From NCBI GenBank assembly GCA_015068545.1, contig SVKH01000078.1, positions 1 through 7,598 of the forward strand: a DNA stretch of 7,598 bases. Reading direction: 5' to 3'. Positions 1 to 6,269 of the stretch are shown in pieces. Numbering within the stretch: position 1 is the first letter of the stretch; each line of letters starts with the position of its first letter. Source of the DNA: Oscillospiraceae bacterium (GTDB lineage Bacteria > Bacillota > Clostridia > UBA1381). The notes beneath the pieces were generated by a model. It searched no databases. It saw nothing but the letters and a program-made list of their open reading frames with translations, and was not told where the DNA came from. The position numbers were made by a program, and so were the translations under genes.

Positions 1-744
1 TGCGTCAATTTCCTTTACATTAAGCGAATTAGTGGCTGTAATTTCGTCTTTTAATATCTTTACGACAAGCTTTTTATCGGAAACTTGTCCGTCATGCCAA
101 AGAGTATTCGGTTCAAAAAACAGTTCTGAACTGGACCTTGACACAAGCTTGTAGGATCCTGTTCCCATCGGCATAAATGCGGTATCATCAGTCAAATATG
201 TGTTCCTTGAAATAATAGGGAAAGTTAAAAGATACGCAAAATCCGGTGCCGGATTAAAAAATTCGATAAGAACACTGTTTTCTCCCGTTGCTGTATATGA
301 ACGTATCTTACTTGCCACTTTGGAATAGATACCATCACAATTCACCATTTTACTGATAGAATAAACCACGTCCTCTGCAGTAAAGTTGGTACCATCCTGC
401 CACTTAACATTAGTCTTTAGATTAACTGTTATGCTTTTACCGTCTTCGGATAGGTAATAATTTTCAGCCAGAACCGGCTCTATATTTAATTCCTCACCAA
501 AAGAAAACAAAGATTCGTAAACTATATTCAAAATTCTTTGACTACTTTTTGATTTAGTTGTATAAGGATTTAGAGTATCGATGTTGTATGCGCCAAGGAC
601 AATATCCGATCTATCTTGAATAACAACAATCTCCCCTGAAAAATCTTCTACATTATCATCTTCACTATTCTTTTTACAACCGAAAACGAAAAGGAAAAGA
701 ATAGCGGTCAGCATTAAAATAAATAATCTTTTTATTTTAGACAA
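1..744 (-). CDS. Extracellular solute-binding lipoprotein, family 5 (Opp/Dpp type), 3' end outside window
   Basis: This is the N-terminal part (about 248 codons) of an ABC-importer substrate-binding lipoprotein, a family that captures oligopeptides, dipeptides, nickel or similar ligands outside the membrane. The frame is open to the left edge with no stop. Counting from the TTG at 744, residues 3-6 are basic (KIKR), 7-22 are hydrophobic, and C23 closes a lipobox-like VFGC, so signal peptidase II cleavage and lipid anchoring are expected. A charged linker (KKNSEDDN) follows. Family 5 marks are TLNPYTT near residue 70, VYESLFSF, EPVLAENY, LSEDGKSITVNL, VKWQDGTNFTAEDVVYS and GTGSYKL. The ligand cannot be told from this part, and no permease or ATPase gene is in view. 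The start is uncertain: TTG at 744 directly abuts the ribosome site, ATA at 735 has good spacing, and ATG at 714 would lose the basic n-region. It follows pgeF by 66 bp in the same orientation, with no clear promoter or terminator between. Confidence 0.88.
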   Translation of the reverse strand, partial: MSKIKRLFILMLTAILFLFVFGCKKNSEDDNVEDFSGEIVVIQDRSDIVLGAYNIDTLNPYTTKSKSSQRILNIVYESLFSFGEELNIEPVLAENYYLSEDGKSITVNLKTNVKWQDGTNFTAEDVVYSISKMVNCDGIYSKVASKIRSYTATGENSVLIEFFNPAPDFAYLLTFPIISRNTYLTDDTAFMPMGTGSYKLVSRSSSELFFEPNTLWHDGQVSDKKLVVKILKDEITATNSLNVKEIDA

Positions 745-750
745 CTCCTT
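745..750 (-). promoter_or_regulatory. Ribosome binding site of the solute-binding lipoprotein
   Basis: AAGGAG, preceded by further A residues, is the only strong Shine-Dalgarno sequence between pgeF and the lipoprotein. No ATG lies at normal distance from it. TTG follows with no spacer, ATA comes 9 bases later, and the first in-frame ATG lies 30 bases after the TTG. The site therefore argues against the ATG as the main start but does not settle which other codon is used. Confidence 0.6.
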
Positions 751-810
751 TTTACTATATAGGAAAAATACGCTAATAATGAAAATACTAAAGCTTCCCA
801 CAAGCAGCCA

Positions 811-1608
811 TTATACTAGCTGCATGATGGCAGCCTGCAAACCTCTTTTATCTCCAGTTACTCTATGGGAAAAGAACAAATCGCTGTTACAATAGGTGCA
901 TATACCGGAATCTATAATGTTTTTTTCTAGAATCCCTACTGAAATAAGCTGAAGTGTTATAGATTTTTGCATATCAACATATGGTTTTTCTTTTATACTA
1001 ATGACATCACAGCCAAAATTATCTCTAAAAACATCTGCCACTTCAGCTCCAACTTCAAAATGGCACTCTCTTATAGAAGGCCCTATACCCACAAGAATAT
1101 CCTCCGGATTTGAACCAAATTCTGAATGCATCTTATTTACTACTTTTTGAGAAATGCCTGCTACTGTTCCCTTCCATCCGGAATGAGCAAGACCAATAAC
1201 AGACTTTTTCGCATCAAGGAAGCAAACCGGTACACAATCAGCTGAAAAAACAGCAATAGGCACTCCACGTTCGGCGGTAATCATTGCGTCACAGCTTTCA
1301 AACTTCTGCGACTTTGTAATACCGTTACCCATATCCTTACTTGTTATTACAAAAACATTGTCCTCATGGACCTGCTTGGATAATACAAGGTTTTTATAGT
1401 CTACGTCAATTTCATCGCAGATAATTTTATAATTATCCAGCACATTCTCCCTGAAATCATTGCAGTTAAACCTTAAATTAAGAGACGAATACTCTCCCTT
1501 ACTAACACCGCCACATCTTGTAGTAAAGCAATGCTTTACAAGACCTGTTTTTAGAAATTCATCAATTTGATAATACTTTAAATCTCCTTTTTCACGCAAA
1601 GTGAACAT
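811..1608 (-). CDS. pgeF: Peptidoglycan editing factor PgeF / multicopper polyphenol oxidase-like (YfiH/LACC1 family)
   Basis: A 265-residue protein, full length for the YfiH/DUF152 family. Members have been described as purine nucleoside phosphorylase/adenosine deaminase-type enzymes (LACC1, YlmD/YfiH) and, in E. coli, as a factor that keeps wrong amino acids out of peptidoglycan precursors. The exact role here is inferred from family only. Visible family blocks are FTTRCGGVS (28-36), the SLNL turn (42-45), KQVH with H81, SADCVP with C125, LAHSGWKGT with H142, and the C-terminal FFSHRVTGDKRG (245-256). H81, C125 and H142 match the conserved His-Cys-His metal/active-site set. There is no signal peptide, so it should be cytoplasmic. 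The ATG lies 3 bp after the uvrC stop. Its ribosome site (AAGGAG, 9-base spacing) sits inside the end of uvrC, so the two genes are probably co-transcribed and translationally coupled. Confidence 0.93.
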   Translation of the reverse strand: MFTLREKGDLKYYQIDEFLKTGLVKHCFTTRCGGVSKGEYSSLNLRFNCNDFRENVLDNYKIICDEIDVDYKNLVLSKQVHEDNVFVITSKDMGNGITKSQKFESCDAMITAERGVPIAVFSADCVPVCFLDAKKSVIGLAHSGWKGTVAGISQKVVNKMHSEFGSNPEDILVGIGPSIRECHFEVGAEVADVFRDNFGCDVISIKEKPYVDMQKSITLQLISVGILEKNIIDSGICTYCNSDLFFSHRVTGDKRGLQAAIMQLV

Positions 1609-1611
1609 AGA

Positions 1612-3477
1612 CTATTTCTCCTTAAAAAATTCAAAAACACATTCCGCAGTCTTTTTATCAACAACCTCTAAAAGGTCTGAAATACTTGCTTTTTTGATGT
1701 TATCTATTGATTTAAAATGAGATAAAAGGGCTGACTTTTTAACTTTTCCCACGCCTTTAATATCGTCAAGCACGGACTTTTCCAGACTTTTACTTCGTAA
1801 TTTACGATGATAGGTGATAGCACTTCTGTGTACCTCGTCCTGAATCCTTGTAATAAAATTAAACACACTCTCAAGCATAGATATTTCAATTTCTCCCGAA
1901 GAAGAAACAAGTCCTCTGGTTCTGTGCTTGTCATCCTTTACCATGCCAAACACAGGTATATCAATATCTATACTTTCCATAATCTCCATTACTGAGCTTA
2001 AATGTCCTTTTCCTCCATCTAGAAGAATCAGATCAGGAAGTGGCAAAAATTTGCACTCTTCCGGTGTCATTTCGCCTTTATCTATTTTTTCCTCTTCTTC
2101 AAGAGCATGACGGAATCTTCTGTAAATAACTTCCTGCATTGCAAGGTAGTCGTTTGCACCGTCGAATGACTTTATCTTAAAATGTCTATAATCCTTTTTA
2201 GATGGTTTTCCGTCCACAAAAACAACCATAGACGCCACATTATCACTACCGGAAATATTAGAAATATCGTATGATTCTATGCGTTTTGGTACATCATGAA
2301 GATCCAGTTTTTTAGCTAGCTCTATAAGTCCTTTATTCTTACTCATTGCAATGTTCAACCCTGAAATGCGGTAATTTTCCGCCGAAATTTCAGCATTTTT
2401 ATGCACCATTGCCACCAGCTTCTTTTTTTCACCACGCATTGGTGACAGAATGCTAACTTTTTTACCGGCTTTCCCGCTAAGCCAAGACATAATAATGTCG
2501 CTGTCCGATATAGGATATTCAGTTAAAATCTCCCTTGGCACGTCGCTGCTTTCACTATAAAACTGTTTTATAAAATCGGACAAGATTTCACCTTCGGCTA
2601 CTTCCTGAGTATCATCTATGCAGTAATTTTGGTGACCAAATATTTTTCCGCCACGAACAAAAAACACCTCTACAAAAGACTTGGTGTTACATCTTGCAAT
2701 GCCAAGAATATCCATATCAGTTTGCTTATCCGCATTTATAATCTTTTGTTTTTCTCCAAAACGCTGTATAGCTTCTATCTTGTCACGAAGTACAGCCGCC
2801 TTTTCAAACTCGGTATTTCGGGAGGCAGTTAGCATTTCTTCTCTCATTTCTGCAAGAAGAGCATCATGGCTTCCTGATAAAAATGCACAAATATCAAAGA
2901 ATACCTTTCTATACTCGTCCTTTGAAACTCTGCCACCGATACATGGTGCAAAGCAATTATTTATATGATAGTTAAGGCATGGTCTGCCCTTTCCTATATC
3001 TTCCGGAAATTTTCTGTTACATGAAGGAGGTTTGAAAATTTTTTGAACAATTTCCAGCGTTGAGCGAACAGTTTGCATACCTGCATAAGGGCCAAAATAC
3101 TTTGCCCCGTCATTTTCAAGTCGTCTGGTCATATAGACCTTTGGATATTCTTTATTTATAGAAACCTTGATATAAGGGTATTGCTTATCATCTTTTAACA
3201 GAATGTTGTATTTTGGGCGATGTTTTTTTATCAGATTGCACTCCAAAACAAGCGCCTCTATCTCATTATCGGTGACAATATACTCAAAATACTTGATGTT
3301 GGCTACCATAGCAAGAACTTTTGGTGAATGATTCCTGCTGTAATGAAAATACTGACGCACTCTGTTTTTAAGGATTTTTGCTTTTCCTACATAGATGATG
3401 ACATCATCATCCCCATGCATTATATACACTCCCGGCTTTTCCGGTAAGTTTTTGAGTTCTTCTTCAAGATTAAACAT
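1612..3477 (-). CDS. uvrC: Excinuclease ABC subunit C
   Basis: A 621-residue UvrC, normal length. In nucleotide excision repair it is recruited to the UvrB-DNA complex and cuts on both sides of the lesion. Domains in order: GIY-YIG nuclease for the 3' incision at about 10-95 (GVY at 16-18, YVG at 29-31); a four-cysteine cluster C153, C167, C175 and C179 (spacing 13-7-3), matching the iron-sulfur site reported for UvrC; a UVR motif for UvrB binding near 208-243 (EFEKAAVLRDKIEAI); and the RNase H-like nuclease for the 5' incision at about 385-555, with candidate acidic/His residues D404 (YDISNISG), D487 (LLDGGKG) and H550 (IQDEVHR). A C-terminal helix-hairpin-helix DNA-binding tail follows (571-620, IKGVGKVKKSALLSHF). 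All key residues are present. The start ATG has AAGGG 8 bases upstream. A terminator hairpin lies just before the gene, leaving little room for a separate promoter. Confidence 0.98.
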   Translation of the reverse strand: MFNLEEELKNLPEKPGVYIMHGDDDVIIYVGKAKILKNRVRQYFHYSRNHSPKVLAMVANIKYFEYIVTDNEIEALVLECNLIKKHRPKYNILLKDDKQYPYIKVSINKEYPKVYMTRRLENDGAKYFGPYAGMQTVRSTLEIVQKIFKPPSCNRKFPEDIGKGRPCLNYHINNCFAPCIGGRVSKDEYRKVFFDICAFLSGSHDALLAEMREEMLTASRNTEFEKAAVLRDKIEAIQRFGEKQKIINADKQTDMDILGIARCNTKSFVEVFFVRGGKIFGHQNYCIDDTQEVAEGEILSDFIKQFYSESSDVPREILTEYPISDSDIIMSWLSGKAGKKVSILSPMRGEKKKLVAMVHKNAEISAENYRISGLNIAMSKNKGLIELAKKLDLHDVPKRIESYDISNISGSDNVASMVVFVDGKPSKKDYRHFKIKSFDGANDYLAMQEVIYRRFRHALEEEEKIDKGEMTPEECKFLPLPDLILLDGGKGHLSSVMEIMESIDIDIPVFGMVKDDKHRTRGLVSSSGEIEISMLESVFNFITRIQDEVHRSAITYHRKLRSKSLEKSVLDDIKGVGKVKKSALLSHFKSIDNIKKASISDLLEVVDKKTAECVFEFFKEK

Positions 3478-3497
3478 ATATAATACCCTTAAAATCT

Positions 3498-3528
3498 AAA
3501 AAAACTCTACCTATAAAAAAGCAGAGTT
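3498..3528 (-). terminator. Rho-independent terminator after HPr gene
   Basis: On the minus strand the arms AACTCTGC and GTAGAGTT form an 8-bp stem with one G-U pair around a 10-base loop. The stem runs directly into a tract of T residues (seven in all, counting the two at the stem foot). It begins 20 bp after the HPr stop and ends about 20 bp before the uvrC ATG. The stem has only three G-C pairs, so termination may be partial. Confidence 0.8.
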
Positions 3529-3547
3529 ATTTAGCTATGAATAAATA

Positions 3548-3811
3548 TTATTCAGTGAAGTTAGATGCGATAAGGTTAACCAAGGTAACCACAGCCTCTT
3601 CCTCATCCTGACCGTCAGCGATAAGGTTGATTTTGGTTCCCTTTACAATACCTAGTGATAAAACACCAAGCAAGCTTTTGGCATTTACCTTTCTTTCTTC
3701 TTTTTCTACCCAAATACTGGATTTAAATTCATTTGCCTTTTGTATAAAAAATGTTGCAGGACGAGCATGAAGTCCTACTTGATTTAATACCTCAACCTCT
3801 TTTGAAAACAT
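3548..3811 (-). CDS. ptsH: HPr family phosphocarrier protein
   Basis: An 87-residue HPr, standard length. HPr takes phosphate from PEP-phosphorylated enzyme I on His15 and passes it to sugar-specific EIIA domains. In Firmicutes it is also phosphorylated on Ser46 by HPr kinase, and P-Ser-HPr is the CcpA co-effector for catabolite repression. Both sites are present: GLHARPA gives H15 and R17, and AKSLLGVLSLG gives S46. Retained H15 argues against Crh, in which this residue is replaced. The gene is alone: it has its own promoter, a strong AAGGAGG site 8 bases before the ATG, and a terminator. Enzyme I, EII and hprK genes are not in view, so whether this is the general PTS HPr or a second paralog cannot be decided here; the symbol is given on that understanding. 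Confidence 0.93.
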   Translation of the reverse strand: MFSKEVEVLNQVGLHARPATFFIQKANEFKSSIWVEKEERKVNAKSLLGVLSLGIVKGTKINLIADGQDEEEAVVTLVNLIASNFTE

Positions 3812-3859
3812 ATAAGAATCCTCCTTAGAAAAGTCCTTTCAAATTCACTCATATATAAT

Positions 3860-3888
3860 AGAATACTAAAAAATTCTCAAATCGTCAA
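3860..3888 (-). promoter_or_regulatory. Sigma-A type promoter for the HPr gene
   Basis: On the minus strand, TTGACG (3883-3888; five of six to the -35 consensus) is followed by a 17-bp spacer and TATTCT (3860-3865; four of six to the -10 consensus). The A/T-rich stretch directly upstream (TTTTTTATAAAATTTA) resembles an UP element. A leader of roughly 40 bases would then lead to the HPr ATG. No other promoter in the spacer looks as good. Confidence 0.65.
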
Positions 3889-3943
3889 TAAATTTTATAA
3901 AAAACTGTAAATTTTAGTTAAAGATACCCTATTAGTAAAATAT

Positions 3944-5011
3944 TTATGCGTTAAAATTGTCATTTTCGTCAACAATCAAACCGTTTTTAAGCATAATAGC
4001 TTCGCGCACCTTTGTAGATACCTCTTTAAAGAATTCGGGATCATCCGCCATCTTCTGCTTTACAGCTTCTCTACCCTGACCTAGCCTTGTACCTTCATAT
4101 GAGAACCAAGCACCTGCTTTATTGATAATATCAAGAGATACTGCAACGTCTATTACGTTACCTATCTTTGAGATTCCCTTTCCGTACATGATGTCAAACT
4201 CAGCCTCTTTAAATGGCGGTGCAACCTTGTTTTTAACAATTTTAACTTTAGTCTTGTTACCTACAACATTTCCGCCTTCTTTAATTTGCTCTTGACGTCT
4301 TACTTCCATTCTGATAGTAGCAAAGAACTTTAATGCTCTTCCGCCCGGAGTGGTTTCAGGATTGCCGTATACTACTCCAACCTTTTCACGCAGCTGATTT
4401 ATAAAAACCACTGCTGTGTCTGATTTTGCAGCAACACCGGTTAACTTTCTTAGAGCCTGAGACATAAGTCTCGCCAAAAGACCTACATGGGCATCTCCCA
4501 TTTCACCCTCAATCTCCGCCTTCGGAACTAACGCCGCAACAGAGTCGATTACTACTATATCAACAGCACCGCTTCTTACTAAAGCTTCTGCTATTTCCAA
4601 AGCTTGCTCACCTGTATCCGGCTGAGATACGATGAGATTATCTACATCTACACCTAAATTCTTGGCATAGTGAGGATCAAGAGCGTGCTCTGCATCTATA
4701 AATGCCGCTTCTCCTCCATTTTTTTGTGCTTCTGCTACAATGTGAAGCGCAACGGTAGTCTTTCCTGATGACTCAGGACCATATATTTCCACTACTCTGC
4801 CCCTTGGTATGCCACCAACGCCTAGCGCAAGATCAAGAGTTAAAGAGCCGGTAGGTATTGCAGGTACATCCACTCTTGATGCAGAACCAAGTCGCATAAT
4901 ACTGCCTTTACCGTATTCTCTTTCAATAACGCCCATAACCGTATCGACGGCTTTTCTTCTCTCTTCTGCAGTCTCAGGCGAATTTAAAGACTTTTTTTCC
5001 TTTCTTTCCAT
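3944..5011 (-). CDS. recA: Recombinase RecA
   Basis: A 355-residue RecA, normal length, with no intein. It forms ATP-dependent filaments on single-stranded DNA, drives strand exchange and triggers LexA self-cleavage in SOS. Visible elements are an N-terminal helix followed by KGSIMRLG (35-42); Walker A GPESSGKT (78-85); FIDAEHALDP with E108, the position of the catalytic glutamate in E. coli RecA; Walker B IVVIDS (152-157); the L1 loop region EGEMGDAHVGLLARLMSQ (168-185); INQLREKVGV (204-213); and the L2 region GNPETTPGGRALKF (216-229). The C-terminal domain follows (about 270-355), ending in a short acidic tail. The ATG has GGAGG 8 bases upstream and a near-consensus promoter in the 72-bp gap after thiI. 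recX, often found after recA, is absent here; the next gene is HPr. Confidence 0.99.
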   Translation of the reverse strand: MERKEKKSLNSPETAEERRKAVDTVMGVIEREYGKGSIMRLGSASRVDVPAIPTGSLTLDLALGVGGIPRGRVVEIYGPESSGKTTVALHIVAEAQKNGGEAAFIDAEHALDPHYAKNLGVDVDNLIVSQPDTGEQALEIAEALVRSGAVDIVVIDSVAALVPKAEIEGEMGDAHVGLLARLMSQALRKLTGVAAKSDTAVVFINQLREKVGVVYGNPETTPGGRALKFFATIRMEVRRQEQIKEGGNVVGNKTKVKIVKNKVAPPFKEAEFDIMYGKGISKIGNVIDVAVSLDIINKAGAWFSYEGTRLGQGREAVKQKMADDPEFFKEVSTKVREAIMLKNGLIVDENDNFNA

Positions 5012-5046
5012 CAGAAAATCCTCCGAAATAATATTACATTTATACT

Positions 5047-5075
5047 ATTATACAATATTCTGCGAAAAAATGCAA
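5047..5075 (-). promoter_or_regulatory. Sigma-A type promoter for recA
   Basis: On the minus strand, TTGCAT (5070-5075; four of six to the -35 consensus) is followed by exactly 17 bp and a perfect TATAAT (5047-5052). The expected transcription start is near 5040, giving a leader of about 30 bases to the recA ATG. The -35 box begins 8 bases after the thiI stop, and no terminator separates thiI from recA, so some read-through from the upstream operon is also likely. No GAAC-N4-GTTC type LexA site is visible in or near it. Confidence 0.78.
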
Positions 5076-5083
5076 TAGTTTTA

Positions 5084-6265
5084 TCATAATTTAGGGAAAA
5101 CACAGATTTTTTCTACTCCATTAACCGCTTCCTCTATTAGCCTATCTACATCCAGTTTACTTTCGCTTTTTTCGATAGCGTAAAGCTTTGGATTTGTTGC
5201 AGGATGTCTTGGAGTGAAAACTGTACAACAATCTTCATAAGGAAGTATTGATGTTTCAAAAGCATCTATCTTTTGAGATCTTTCTATAATTTCGGTCTTG
5301 TCCATACCAATAAGCGGTCTTAAAACAGGCATAGTACAAACCGAATTTGTAACATGAAGAGCCGCAAGAGTTTGGGATGCAACCTGTCCTGCACTCTCTC
5401 CGGTAATTAATGCCTGAGATCCATTTTTGCTGGCAATAATCTCAGAAATCTTCATCATAAATCGGCGCATGATAAGCGTCAAATGCTCCTCCGGACAGTT
5501 ATCCTTAATAGCAAGCTGTATATCGGTAAATGGCACTATATAAAGATTGATTTTGGATGTGTATCTTGCAATAATGGACGCAAGCTCGATAACCTTTTCC
5601 TTTGCTCTTTCGCTTGTATAAGGAAAACTGAAAAAGTTTACAGCATCTATTTCTATTCCTCTTTTCGCTATCATATGTCCCGCAACAGGGCTGTCTATTC
5701 CTCCTGATAAAAGAAGAGTTGCCTTTCCACCTGTACCGATAGGCATACCGCCTTGTCCCATCATACGCTTTTCTCGGCAATAGACAAACGCGTTATGATC
5801 TCTTACCTCCACCTGAACTGTAACCTCAGGGTTATGCACGTCCACCAAAAGTCCTTCTACATTTTCATGAATATAACCACCAACGTCTATGGCAAGCTGA
5901 ACCGAATTAAGAGGGAACGCCTTATCGGAGCGTTTTGCCTCTACCTTAAATTTCTTTCCCGGTAAAAGCTCATCCCTGCAGTATTCTACTGCAGTTTTCT
6001 TTATGCTGTCCATATTCTTTTCACATATAGCAGCCTTGCACACAGTAACGATACCAAAGATTTTACAAAGTCTTTCGCAAATTATGTCTATTTTGTCTTC
6101 TTCCTCCGGTTCTATATATACCGTTGCTTGAGCCATATACATATTTATTTTCGCTACGTTTTTCATGGAATTTCTGATATTATCCAGTAGTTTTTTCTCA
6201 AATTTTGGGCGATTTCCGCCTTTTAAGATGATTTCTCCGTATTTAACCAAAATTATCTCTTTCAC
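5084..6265 (-). CDS. thiI: tRNA 4-thiouridine synthase ThiI (no rhodanese domain)
   Basis: A 393-residue ThiI of the short Bacillus type. ThiI adenylates uridine 8 of tRNA and replaces its oxygen with sulfur from a cysteine desulfurase, giving the near-UV sensor base s4U. In some bacteria ThiI also feeds thiazole synthesis through a C-terminal rhodanese domain, which is missing here. Domains: N-terminal ferredoxin-like (1-60, opening with LVKYGEIILKGGNR); THUMP RNA-binding (about 60-168, with VEAKRSDKAFPLNS and DVGGYI); and a PP-loop ATPase from about 180, with SGGIDS at 187-192, ITGESAGQVASQT at 287-299 and the paired cysteines C346-C347 in YEDCCTVFTPRHPAT. One of these cysteines probably corresponds to the conserved catalytic Cys of the domain; I cannot tell which. 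The GTG start is supported by a ribosome site and by the conserved N-terminus. It follows the desulfurase by 4 bp, so the sulfur donor is encoded next to its user. Confidence 0.97.
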   Translation of the reverse strand: MKEIILVKYGEIILKGGNRPKFEKKLLDNIRNSMKNVAKINMYMAQATVYIEPEEEDKIDIICERLCKIFGIVTVCKAAICEKNMDSIKKTAVEYCRDELLPGKKFKVEAKRSDKAFPLNSVQLAIDVGGYIHENVEGLLVDVHNPEVTVQVEVRDHNAFVYCREKRMMGQGGMPIGTGGKATLLLSGGIDSPVAGHMIAKRGIEIDAVNFFSFPYTSERAKEKVIELASIIARYTSKINLYIVPFTDIQLAIKDNCPEEHLTLIMRRFMMKISEIIASKNGSQALITGESAGQVASQTLAALHVTNSVCTMPVLRPLIGMDKTEIIERSQKIDAFETSILPYEDCCTVFTPRHPATNPKLYAIEKSESKLDVDRLIEEAVNGVEKICVFPKL

Positions 6266-6269
6266 AGAT

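Noticed and set aside
799..801. Upstream GTG as start of the lipoprotein
   Set aside because: It has no ribosome site and would add a second hydrophobic stretch before the signal peptide, unlike the family.
745..813. Frame of pgeF continues open past its stop into the lipoprotein, suggesting a fusion or read-through protein
   Set aside because: The open stretch is only about 22 codons, has no family similarity that I can see, and the lipoprotein has its own ribosome site and signal peptide.
804..823. Inverted repeat GCAGC / GCTGC over the pgeF stop codon
   Set aside because: Only 5 bp per arm with a 10-base loop and no T tract after it, so not supported as a terminator; likely chance.
1807..2968. 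Several small plus-strand open frames opposite uvrC
   Set aside because: They lie antisense to a well-supported full-length gene and their products have no recognisable motifs; shadows of the coding strand.
3825..3843. Imperfect palindrome in the HPr leader resembling a catabolite-response (cre) site
   Set aside because: The GAAAGGACTTTTC core lacks the central CG of cre sites and the arms are unequal, so it is better seen as leader sequence before the ribosome site.
3900..3943. Possible terminator after recA (AACT/AGTT arms followed by T residues)
   Set aside because: The stem is only 4 bp with one G-C pair and a large loop; too weak to call.
3944..5011. Possible intein or insertion in recA, a common site for such elements
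   Set aside because: Length and all motifs from Walker A to L2 are continuous and normal.
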